From positions 1-44,873 of the forward strand of contig DATHEQ010000472.1 of NCBI GenBank assembly GCA_035318505.1: 44,873 bases of DNA. The letters are read 5' to 3'. Below the pieces are notes generated by a model. That model made no database searches and was not told the DNA's origin. It saw only the letters and a program-made list of their open reading frames with translations. The DNA is from DASWDH01 sp035318505 (GTDB lineage Bacteria; Myxococcota_A; Polyangia; Polyangiales; Polyangiaceae). A program made the translations under genes and the position numbers. Positions 1-7,884 of the stretch are shown piece by piece. The first letter of the stretch is position 1, and each line of letters starts with the position of its first letter.

Positions 1-1
1 C

Positions 2-1024
2 GTCTCTCAAGGTGGCCGCGACCATACGTCGCACCGCCTGGTTACCCTCGGGCTCTCGGAGCGTGTCGCCGTGACCACGCTCATGGCGGTCAGCGCTCTT
101 GGTGGCGGCATTGCCCTGTCCGCTCGTGTCGGCTTCCGCGCCGGCATTTGGGTGGGCGCGCCCCTGCTCGTCATCGCGCTCGCCTTCGTCGCCATCCACC
201 TCGCGCGCACGGATTCGCCGGAGCCGGGCGCGGGCGCCATCGGACTCCTCGGCTGGCTCCGAGCTTTCGGTTACAAGCGCCGCATCTTCGAAGTCTTGCT
301 CGATCTCGTACTGGCGATGGTTGCGCTCATATCCGCCTTTCTGCTCCGCTTCGACGGGGACCTCCCGAACGATACCGCCGGCGATCTGGCGCAAGTCTTC
401 CCGATTATCATCGTCACCAAGGTAGTTCTCCTGCAGGTTGCCGGCGCCTACGATGGTGTTTGGCGCTATGCCGGACTCCGCGACCTCCTGCGGCTCGTCA
501 GGGGCGCTATCTACGGATCGGCCGCTGCCTTCTTCATTGCCGTGGTCTGGCTCCGCCTCGGAACGCTGTCCAGAGGGGCCCTTCTCATGGATGGCGTCGT
601 CTACGCGTCGCTACTCGCTTCGTCGCGAATTGGTTTTCGACTGCTCGGCATCCTCTTGAAACGCAACGTGACGGACCTGGCCACGACGCGGCTGCTTATC
701 TGGGGCGCCGGGGATCTTGGTGCCGCGCTGGTGCGCAAGCTCCTCGATGCACCGGAGGAGGGCTTGGTTCCCGTAGGATTCATCGACGATGATCCCAACA
801 AGCGCGGGCGCAGAATTCACGGCATTCCGGTACTCGGAAGCAGCGACGAAATCGCCAATCTGTTGCGCACCCGGTTCGCGGAACGGGTACTGCTCGCATC
901 GCGCAGCATTGATCCCGATAGGATCGTCGCGGTCGCCTTGAGCGTCGGCAAGGAACGTCTCGGCCGGCTGCGCACTGTCGTCGAGGAGCTTCCACGACTG
1001 CCCATGTCCGCGAGCGACCTATGA
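2..1024 (+). CDS. Polyprenyl-phosphate sugar-1-P transferase (WecA/TagO, GT4 type) C-terminus fused to CapD-like domain, 5' partial
   Basis: The reading frame is open from base 2, so the N-terminus lies left of the window. The first residues include RDHTSHRLVTLGLSER, the conserved cytoplasmic loop near the C-terminus of WecA/TagO/MraY-type undecaprenyl-phosphate sugar-1-phosphate transferases. After two membrane segments comes a second module: about four membrane helices, then RLLIWGAGDLGAALVRKLL and VGFIDDDPNKRGRRIHGIPVLG. These match the nucleotide-binding (CoA_binding_3) part of CapD/WbpM-type proteins. The protein stops where the catalytic SDR half of a true CapD would begin, so it has no 4,6-dehydratase domain. 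Inferred role: lipid-linked initiation of polysaccharide synthesis, the second module being regulatory or a relic. The stop overlaps the next start (ATGA at 1021). Confidence 0.82.
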   Translation, partial: VSQGGRDHTSHRLVTLGLSERVAVTTLMAVSALGGGIALSARVGFRAGIWVGAPLLVIALAFVAIHLARTDSPEPGAGAIGLLGWLRAFGYKRRIFEVLLDLVLAMVALISAFLLRFDGDLPNDTAGDLAQVFPIIIVTKVVLLQVAGAYDGVWRYAGLRDLLRLVRGAIYGSAAAFFIAVVWLRLGTLSRGALLMDGVVYASLLASSRIGFRLLGILLKRNVTDLATTRLLIWGAGDLGAALVRKLLDAPEEGLVPVGFIDDDPNKRGRRIHGIPVLGSSDEIANLLRTRFAERVLLASRSIDPDRIVAVALSVGKERLGRLRTVVEELPRLPMSASDL

Positions 1025-2283
1025 TCGGCATACTTCTGGCGCTCCTCTTTGGCGTCACCCTGATGGCCATTGTCCGCATGGCCGATCGTCCAAACGGGCT
1101 GAGCATGATGGGGGTCATCATGTCGGGCTACGTGCTCCGACTGATCCTCCAGAATTTCGTTCGGGATATCGAATTTTTCAACCACCGCGCCGGCGGAGAT
1201 TGTCAGGGTTACGAACAGACGGGTATCGAGATCGCGCGACTCTGGCATTTCGTCGGGGTGAATTTCATGACGAACGACGAGCTACCCGGGCTCGGTCCCA
1301 CCGTTTTGCCCCAGAATCTGTTCGCCGGGATCATCTACCTCAATGCGGGCGACGCAACCCGTCTCGGTTGCACGGCGCTCGTCGCCTTCGCCGCAGGGAT
1401 TACCTGTTTCAATCTCTACCACCTCGCCCTTCAGCATGGTGCCGATCCGAGTGTGGCGAGATGGACCATGGCCCTCTTCTACCTGGGGCCGACGTACCTG
1501 CACTATACGTCGGACATGTTCAAGGACGGGCTCGTGGCATGTTTTACGGTGGGCGCACTCGCAAGCGGGATACGGTTGATGCGGCATGTTTCGCTGCTGC
1601 ATATCGCCATCGGCCTGTTGTGCTTGTGGGCACTCTGGTACGTTCGATCTTACCTCATCTTCATTACTGTCGCGCCTCTCGTCGTCGGCCTTTTGGGTAT
1701 GCGGTCGAAATCCATCGTCCGCCCGCTTTTTGGATCGCTCGCACTGGCCATGCTGGCCCTCGTCGCTTTTGCTCTTACAGACGCTGGCGACCAAGTGACG
1801 ACAAGCGCAGTGGGTACGTACGAAATAGGTGTTTCCGAATCGGCGTTGGGAATCCATGCAAGAGGCGGGTCGGGGGTCACGTTCGACGACGGTGGTAGTC
1901 CCTACGGCCAGCTGTGGCTCAAGGTCATCTACACGCTCTTCTCACCCTTTCTTTGGGCGAGCGGATCGTTCGGCTTCCAAGTAGGCAAGCTCGACGTCTT
2001 GATCATCTGCTTCTTCGTGCTCCGCGCGTGGTCGGCATCACATACCAAGGATCTGCGGCTCGTCTTTCTGATGGTCATGACCTTCGTCATCCCGTGCACC
2101 GTGGCGTACGCGACGTCGATGGCCAACATCGGCCTCATCGCCCGGCAACGGCTTGTGATTGTCGTTGCGTTGGCCTTTTTGGCTTCGTTTTATCGCCCGG
2201 CGCCGCGCAAGGCCCCGGCCGAGACGGAAGCCTCGCGGCGTCGACTCAGGCTCGCAACTGATCTAACCAGGTCTCGAGCGTGA
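1021..2283 (+). CDS. Polytopic membrane protein, Wzy-like polysaccharide polymerase candidate
   Basis: A 420-residue protein with about ten hydrophobic segments and no soluble domain. The ATG overlaps the stop of the upstream fused transferase by 4 bp, implying translational coupling. A large loop near residues 260-290 precedes further helices, and the late motif NIGLIARQRLVIV resembles the conserved Arg-containing segment near the C-terminus of many Wzy/EpsG-type polymerases and related membrane proteins of surface-polysaccharide loci. Wzy proteins are poorly conserved, so the assignment rests on topology and neighbours. It could instead be an O-antigen ligase-like or GT-C-type protein. Its 3' end overlaps the convergent asparagine synthase gene by 38 bp. 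Confidence 0.6.
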   Translation: MIGILLALLFGVTLMAIVRMADRPNGLSMMGVIMSGYVLRLILQNFVRDIEFFNHRAGGDCQGYEQTGIEIARLWHFVGVNFMTNDELPGLGPTVLPQNLFAGIIYLNAGDATRLGCTALVAFAAGITCFNLYHLALQHGADPSVARWTMALFYLGPTYLHYTSDMFKDGLVACFTVGALASGIRLMRHVSLLHIAIGLLCLWALWYVRSYLIFITVAPLVVGLLGMRSKSIVRPLFGSLALAMLALVAFALTDAGDQVTTSAVGTYEIGVSESALGIHARGGSGVTFDDGGSPYGQLWLKVIYTLFSPFLWASGSFGFQVGKLDVLIICFFVLRAWSASHTKDLRLVFLMVMTFVIPCTVAYATSMANIGLIARQRLVIVVALAFLASFYRPAPRKAPAETEASRRRLRLATDLTRSRA

Positions 2284-4111
2284 GAAGCAGCCAGATGCGA
2301 TGGGAATGGTCCTCGAGGCTCTGCTCGTGCTCGTCGAGCAGAGCTGAAACGAACGCTGGATCGATGTACTGGTAGAGCCGTGCGCTCGATCCAAGTCGGT
2401 CGCGGGCTAGGGAACGCGTGCTGGTGCGAAACCATGCCGCGAGCGGGATGCCGAAGCCCATCTTCGGGCGGCGCAGAACGGTTTCAGGGACGATATCAGC
2501 GAAGGCAAGCCGCAAAACGTATTTCTTCATCGAGAAATGGCGACGGCAACCGTCGGGAAGCGCAGAACCGTAGTCGATGAGCGCCGTGTCGAGAAACGGC
2601 GAGCGCAGCTCGAGGCCGTGCATCATCGACGAACGATCCGCTTTGACGAGTAAATCGTAAGGCAAGTACGTCTCGAAGCTATGGTCGAGCACGCGCGACA
2701 ACGGGCTGCTCCCCTGGCTGCGCCCGAGCACATCCTCCGTCCAAGCGCGAGCCCCCCGCGCGATCGGAAGTAGCTCGCTACGGAGGACGCGACTCGGGTC
2801 AGCGCCGAAGTAGGGATAGAGGTCGACGAGTCGCTGGGCGAGCGGTGCTCCCATCGTGGGCAGCAACCTGCGCACGCGGTTCAGCGTACTCCGCTCGCTT
2901 GCGCTGCGCGGCAGGAAGCCCGGCGCTTTCCGCGTGAACCGGGCCACGCCCGGAGGAAGGCGCTCGAGAGCCTCGGCGACCAAGAATCGATCGTACCCGC
3001 AGAACACATCGTCGCCCCCGTCGCCTGTCAAGGCGACGGTCACATGCCGACGGGCCAGGCGAGACACGATTGACATCGGGATGGCCGATGAGTCCCCGAA
3101 CGGCGCATCGTGCGCGCGGACCAAATCGTCGAGGGTGTCCGGCGATAGAGTCGACTCGACGATGAACTCCTCATGTTGCGTTTCGAAGGTGGCCGCGACC
3201 TGGCGCGCGTATGCCGTCTCGTCGTAGCGGGCATCGCCGGAGAATCCGAGCGAGAATGTCTTGACGTTGCGCCCTAGCAGGCGAGCCATGACGCCGACCA
3301 CGATTGTCGAGTCCAGGCCTCCGGAGAGAAACGCACCGAGCGGCACGTCGGCTTCGAGACGGCGCTTGACGGCACGGATGACGAGCTCGCGGACTTCACT
3401 CGCGGCAGCGTGCACCGTGGTTCGGCGCGGACGGGCAGAGAATCGCGGCGACCAGTAGCGCTGAATGCGCGGCTCTGGCGCGCCGCGGGCAAGGACGAGC
3501 AGCGACGCCGGCGGAAGCTGAGCTATGCCGCGGAACGGACTCCACGGGGCGGGGACGTAGCCAAGCGAGAGCAGCATTGGCAACGAATTCGCGTCGACCT
3601 CCGGCTTCGTTCCGGGAGCGATCAGCGCTTTCGGCTCGGATGCGAAGCTGAGCTCCCCGCCATCGAAGCGGTAGAAAACGGGCTTCTTGCCGGTACGATC
3701 GCGGGCCAAAAGAAGGCTCTGCGCGCCGACGTCGAAGATGCCAATAGCGAACATTCCGTCGAGTCGACTAACCACATCGGCGCCCCAGGCCCTATAGCCA
3801 TGCAGGATCACTTCCGTATCGCTGCGCGAACGAAAGACGAACCCTCGACCCGCGAGCTCGGTTCGAAGGTCGTGGTGGTTGTAGATTTCGCCGTTGAACA
3901 CCAGGATGGTCCGCCGGTCGTCGCTCATCATTGGCTGGGCACCACCCGGCGAAAGATCGATCACGGCGAGCCTCGTATGTCCAAAGACGTACCCGTCCCC
4001 CCCCTCGATCGCATGCGCATCGGGCCCGCGGTGATGAAGCGATGCCACGGCCGCGGCCACACTGTCCTTGCGATCGGAGCCGGCGAACACGACGCCAAAG
4101 ATGCCGCACAT
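2246..4111 (-). CDS. asnB: Glutamine-hydrolysing asparagine synthase family protein
   Basis: A 621-residue, full-length AsnB-type enzyme. The N-terminus MCGIFGVVF supplies Cys2, the nucleophile of the class II glutamine amidotransferase domain (about residues 1-200, with RLAVIDLS and NGEIYN). The synthase domain follows, with the ATP-binding SGGLDS at residues 263-268 and GDGGDDVFCGY later. The family transfers ammonia from glutamine to an adenylated carboxylate. Inside polysaccharide loci such proteins (for example WbpS-like) are proposed to amidate uronic acids, and that is the inferred role here because the uronate-type pathway lies in the same window. An AGGAAG ribosome-binding site precedes the start. 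It sits 29 bp after the methyltransferase gene, probably as one operon. The 3' end overlaps the opposite-strand gene. Confidence 0.92.
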   Translation of the reverse strand: MCGIFGVVFAGSDRKDSVAAAVASLHHRGPDAHAIEGGDGYVFGHTRLAVIDLSPGGAQPMMSDDRRTILVFNGEIYNHHDLRTELAGRGFVFRSRSDTEVILHGYRAWGADVVSRLDGMFAIGIFDVGAQSLLLARDRTGKKPVFYRFDGGELSFASEPKALIAPGTKPEVDANSLPMLLSLGYVPAPWSPFRGIAQLPPASLLVLARGAPEPRIQRYWSPRFSARPRRTTVHAAASEVRELVIRAVKRRLEADVPLGAFLSGGLDSTIVVGVMARLLGRNVKTFSLGFSGDARYDETAYARQVAATFETQHEEFIVESTLSPDTLDDLVRAHDAPFGDSSAIPMSIVSRLARRHVTVALTGDGGDDVFCGYDRFLVAEALERLPPGVARFTRKAPGFLPRSASERSTLNRVRRLLPTMGAPLAQRLVDLYPYFGADPSRVLRSELLPIARGARAWTEDVLGRSQGSSPLSRVLDHSFETYLPYDLLVKADRSSMMHGLELRSPFLDTALIDYGSALPDGCRRHFSMKKYVLRLAFADIVPETVLRRPKMGFGIPLAAWFRTSTRSLARDRLGSSARLYQYIDPAFVSALLDEHEQSLEDHSHRIWLLLTLETWLDQLRA

Positions 4112-4140
4112 GGGTTATCTTCCTGATCCGATCGCCGGCC

Positions 4141-5121
4141 TCACCTGGTTCCCTCCACCACGACCGGGACGCGCGAGCGGAACGTCCAGGAAGTGGCGGC
4201 GGCGTCGCGTAGCGCTCGCGAAGTCTCGTCGGCGGTCAACGGTGAATCGTATTGAGGCGAAAGCGCGTCGAAGGTGTCGAGTACTGCCTCCCGGTACCGC
4301 CGCTCGCGCGTAAATCCCGGGCGATCCACGTAGTTCGAAATGGGCAGGACGAAGCGGGCTACTTTCCCAACCACCGGAACCCGATACAGCACATCGGTGA
4401 TGGGAAAGGCCACTGGCATCACGGACTCGATGGCACGAAGCAAGGCCTCCTTGGACATGCGTTTCGTGACCGGTCGAAGCAGATATTTACCGCTCAGTTT
4501 CGTCCAGGGGCGACGGCCGTAGATGGTGAAGCAGAAATGCCCGCCCAACTTGACCATGCTGACGACGCCTCGAACGGCACCAACCGGATCAGGAGTGTGC
4601 TGAATGACGCCGATGCAATAGGCGAAATCGAAGTGTCCCCGGGGGAAAGGAAGTTCGTGGATACTCGCTTGAACGAGATCCACATTGTCGAAACGCTTGA
4701 GTGTTTCTGCGGCCGCGTCAATCGCGGAAGAATAGTCGACGGCTACGAGCCGAGCGCCACGGGCCGCAGCGATCGCCGCGAAACGGCCGGCACCGCAACC
4801 AGCGTCGAGCACCCACTTGTCCTTCAAGTCGACTTCCGTCCACCCGGCCTCGGTGTCGAACCTCTCGCGCGAATGCTGGCCACCGGTCTCGGTGTCGATT
4901 TGGACGTCCCGAAACTGGTTCCACTGCCACCCGAAAGACTCGGTATAGTTGCCCTGGTCGGCAAAGCGAGGGATCCCGCGCACGATCGGGTACGTCTTCC
5001 CCGATTGGTCGCATACGAGACGCCCCTCTTCGATTGAATCCTCGTGCTCTTCGACGACCTCCAATCGGAGCGGGCTGTGGGTCACCGGCTCGACGAGAAA
5101 AGCGAGAATCCGTCGGTTCAT
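4141..5121 (-). CDS. SAM-dependent methyltransferase with N-terminal Trm112-like domain
   Basis: A 326-residue protein. Residues 1-55 look like a Trm112/UPF0434-type small domain (EPVTHSPLRLEV, then GRLVCDQSGKTYPIVRGIPRF), though most of the zinc cysteines are absent. The class I methyltransferase domain follows, with motif I VLDAGCGAGRF at 104-114, the acidic strand VAVDYS, and FAYCIGVIQHTPDP as the post-II/III region. Proteins of this build are common in O-antigen and exopolysaccharide loci and probably methylate a sugar or a lipid-linked intermediate; the substrate cannot be read from the sequence. It is first in a two-gene unit with asnB and divergent from wzc across a 255-bp intergenic region. 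Confidence 0.85.
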   Translation of the reverse strand: MNRRILAFLVEPVTHSPLRLEVVEEHEDSIEEGRLVCDQSGKTYPIVRGIPRFADQGNYTESFGWQWNQFRDVQIDTETGGQHSRERFDTEAGWTEVDLKDKWVLDAGCGAGRFAAIAAARGARLVAVDYSSAIDAAAETLKRFDNVDLVQASIHELPFPRGHFDFAYCIGVIQHTPDPVGAVRGVVSMVKLGGHFCFTIYGRRPWTKLSGKYLLRPVTKRMSKEALLRAIESVMPVAFPITDVLYRVPVVGKVARFVLPISNYVDRPGFTRERRYREAVLDTFDALSPQYDSPLTADETSRALRDAAATSWTFRSRVPVVVEGTR

Positions 5122-5278
5122 GCGAGTTCTTCGCTACACGTGGCCCGCGCTTCGTGCAAGTAGCTACGAGACTCGCCGCTTGCGTCCAGTCGCTGCCGAG
5201 CCGAAAATCGACCCCCGCGCCTGAACTCGGACGCCCGTAAGTGCACCTAACCGGAGTACCCTCCCGAGCAAAGCCCCA

Positions 5279-5308
5279 TTGCAACCCATGACGATGTTTA
5301 GGTAAACT
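5279..5308 (+). promoter_or_regulatory. Possible sigma-70-type promoter for wzc
   Basis: TTGCAA at 5279-5284 and TAAACT at 5303-5308 are separated by 18 bp, in the intergenic region between divergent methyltransferase and wzc genes. This is the most AT-rich stretch there. The match is by eye only and such boxes occur by chance, so it is tentative. Confidence 0.28.
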
Positions 5309-5376
5309 GCTCCTCCTTTGGCCGTGGCGTCCGTCCGCGTCGAGCACCTCCGGCTGAGCCAAGGAAAGACCCCTAC

Positions 5377-7659
5377 GTGAATCCTAGTTCGACTCCACAG
5401 GTCACCTCGCGCTCAGCTGAAAGCGTCGCCTCCGAAGCAGGTCTCACTCTACTGGCGGCATGGCGGGTCATTCGCAAATACTGGATGACGTCGTTGGCAG
5501 TTACCCTGATCGTCGTCGTCACGACCACCTTCTACACCCTGGGCCAAACGAAGATCTACGAAGCCGCGGGAACGCTCCAGTTCGATCCCAGCCCACCTCG
5601 GCCGCTCGGCAAGCAGGTCGACTCGATCTTCGACAGCGGCGGGGGCACCTTCTGGGCGACGAGGGAGTATTACGAGACGCAGTACAAGATATTGCAATCG
5701 ATGCGTCTTGCGCTCTCGGTGGTGCAGCAGCTCAACCTACATCGCGACGCGACGTTCATTCGAAATCTTCCACCTGCCCATCCTAGCCCACCCGCTAGCG
5801 TATCTCCCGAGGACGCGGCCGAGATCCTGCGCAGCCGACTGTCCGTTGCAGCCGTAAAGGAGAGCAGGCTTGCCATGGTGCGCTACACGGATGCCGACCC
5901 TGAGCGGGCGCGTCGCATTCTGAACGCCATCCTCGACCGTTATCTCGCCCAAAATGTGGAAGATGCACTCTCCTCCGCCAACGCCGCCGTGGACTGGCTG
6001 CATGGGCAACTCGACAACCTGAAGGGCGAGCTCGAGCGGAGCGAAATGGCTCTGCACGAATACAAGCTCCATAAGAACATTCTTTCCGTCGCCTTCGACG
6101 ATCAGTCGAACATGCTTCGCGACCAGATGAAGCAGGTTAGCGGAGTTCTCACTGAGGTGCGCACCAAGCGGGAAGAGGCATCCGCGCGACGTGACGAGCT
6201 CATGCAAATTTCATCGGATAACCCGAGCACGCTTCCCGCGACCGAGCTGCTGCACAACGTCCTTCTGCAGACCCTGCGGCAACAGTACGAGGAGGCGCTC
6301 CGCGATCGCGAAGCTCTCATCGCGGGGGGGAAAGGGAAAGAGCATCCCGACGTCGCCAGCATTCAATCTCGGATCGACACGAGTCGAACGGCGTTGCTCA
6401 ACGAGATCCGTAATATCCAGAGAGGCGTCGAGGCCGATCTGTCCACCGTCAGTCGTCAAGAATCGGGACTGGCCAACCTGCTCGAACGTGCCAAGTCACA
6501 AGCGCTCGATCTGAATCTGCTCGAGATTGAATACAATCGGCTGGCGAGGTCCAAAACACAGACCGAGAAGCTCTACAGTTTGGTGCTCGAACGCACGAAG
6601 GAGAGCGAGCTGACCCAGATGATGCGGGTCAACAACATCCACGTGCTCGATATGCCGCTGTTGCCCCGGTCGCCCATACGACCGCGCGTGCCGGTGAACG
6701 TGGCCATCGGGACACTAAGCGGCCTCGCTCTCGGTATCGCCGCGGCACTCGGACGAGGTCTGCTGGACCGGACAGTCAAGACACCCGACGACTTGGAACG
6801 CGGGCTCGGTCTTCCTTTTCTCGGATTGGTTCCGAAGATTGGGCCCGATGGATCGAGGGGAAGTTACTACGGACGAGGACAGCGACGAAAACGCCAAAAG
6901 GAAGTGGTCAATCGCGAGCTCATCGTTCACGAGCAACCTTCCAGCGGTATCGCCGAAGCTTCTCGCGCCATCCGCACCAACCTTCTCTTCATGGCGCCGG
7001 ACAATCCGCACAAGGTTCTCCTCCTGACGAGCGCGGGTCCGGGCGAGGGCAAAACGACTGTGGCTTGCTGCATCGCCATCGCAATGGCGCAGGCTGGGCA
7101 GCGCGTGATCCTGGTCGACTGCGATCTCCGGCGACCGCGAATCCATCGCATCTTCGGCCGCACGTCGGATGTGGGTGTCACCACCGAATTGCTCAACGAT
7201 TCGGCGAAATTATTGCGCGACGATTTGACCGATCAATTGAAAACCGAGATTCCGAATTTGAGCGTGCTCCCGGCGGGGCCAATTCCGCCCAATCCTGCCG
7301 AGTTGCTCCACAGCGATCGCTTCAAGACTTTTCTTTCGCGCCTATCGGAACGCTACGACCGCGTCATTATCGACAGCCCTCCCATTGTGGCCGTCACGGA
7401 CGCAGCCATCCTGTCCACTCTCGTCGACAGCACAGTGTTGGTCATCAAGGCCTTCTCGACCACGAAGGAAGTGTGCCGGCAAGGGATCCGCCTTTTGGCG
7501 GACGTAGGCGCAAAGACTGCAGGCACGATTCTCAATTTCGTCGATCTCGATCGACACGAATATAAGTACTATCATTACTACTATCGGCGTTACGGGTACT
7601 ATGCGAGCGACCCAGGAGCCAGGGGGGCAGGCGCAGCACCAGCACCTCCGCCTCATTGA
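5377..7659 (+). CDS. wzc: Polysaccharide co-polymerase / tyrosine autokinase (Wzc type)
   Basis: A 760-residue Wzz-BY-kinase fusion. A first membrane helix lies near residues 35-55 and the periplasmic Wzz/GNVR coiled-coil region spans about 60-445 (ending LDMPLLPRSPIRPRVPVN). A second helix is near 450 and the cytoplasmic kinase follows. The kinase shows Walker A SAGPGEGKTT (about 550-559), Walker A' ILVDCDLRRP (about 576-585) and Walker B VIIDSPP (about 663). The tail at 729-742 holds nine tyrosines in fourteen residues, the usual autophosphorylation cluster. It controls chain length and export in Wzx/Wzy-dependent systems. The start is GTG with AAGGAAAG about 8 bp upstream. No Wza exporter or Wzb phosphatase is in the window. 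Confidence 0.95.
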   Translation: MNPSSTPQVTSRSAESVASEAGLTLLAAWRVIRKYWMTSLAVTLIVVVTTTFYTLGQTKIYEAAGTLQFDPSPPRPLGKQVDSIFDSGGGTFWATREYYETQYKILQSMRLALSVVQQLNLHRDATFIRNLPPAHPSPPASVSPEDAAEILRSRLSVAAVKESRLAMVRYTDADPERARRILNAILDRYLAQNVEDALSSANAAVDWLHGQLDNLKGELERSEMALHEYKLHKNILSVAFDDQSNMLRDQMKQVSGVLTEVRTKREEASARRDELMQISSDNPSTLPATELLHNVLLQTLRQQYEEALRDREALIAGGKGKEHPDVASIQSRIDTSRTALLNEIRNIQRGVEADLSTVSRQESGLANLLERAKSQALDLNLLEIEYNRLARSKTQTEKLYSLVLERTKESELTQMMRVNNIHVLDMPLLPRSPIRPRVPVNVAIGTLSGLALGIAAALGRGLLDRTVKTPDDLERGLGLPFLGLVPKIGPDGSRGSYYGRGQRRKRQKEVVNRELIVHEQPSSGIAEASRAIRTNLLFMAPDNPHKVLLLTSAGPGEGKTTVACCIAIAMAQAGQRVILVDCDLRRPRIHRIFGRTSDVGVTTELLNDSAKLLRDDLTDQLKTEIPNLSVLPAGPIPPNPAELLHSDRFKTFLSRLSERYDRVIIDSPPIVAVTDAAILSTLVDSTVLVIKAFSTTKEVCRQGIRLLADVGAKTAGTILNFVDLDRHEYKYYHYYYRRYGYYASDPGARGAGAAPAPPPH

Positions 7660-7710
7660 CCCGACTATCAAGCAACGGGGCATGGAGTACAGCGCGGACT
7701 CGACAGAGGC

Positions 7711-7884
7711 CTATTCGTCGGTTTGCGTCGGCGGTGAGAGCTTGTCGAAAATCTCGTACCTAGCTGAGTAGAACGCCACCATCGAAAGCGCGAACAGGAC
7801 GAGCACGAACCCCGACACACCCGCCACGATCGCGATCTTGGATCGCTTGCGGCGCGCTCGTTTGTGGCGTGGTCGCGACGTCAT
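7711..7884 (-). CDS. Small single-pass membrane protein coupled to a glycosyltransferase
   Basis: A 57-residue ORF whose ATG overlaps the TGA of the upstream GT4 gene (TCAT on the plus strand at 7881-7884, i.e. ATGA), the junction style used throughout this locus. Residues 1-16 are strongly basic (five Arg/Lys between residues 11 and 16), followed by one hydrophobic helix at about 17-40 and a short polar tail. By the positive-inside rule the N-terminus is cytoplasmic. No family is recognised. It could tether the glycosyltransferase or act in the export complex, but that is inference from position only. It is last in a three-gene minus-strand operon and converges with wzc across about 50 bp. 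Confidence 0.6.
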   Translation of the reverse strand: MTSRPRHKRARRKRSKIAIVAGVSGFVLVLFALSMVAFYSARYEIFDKLSPPTQTDE

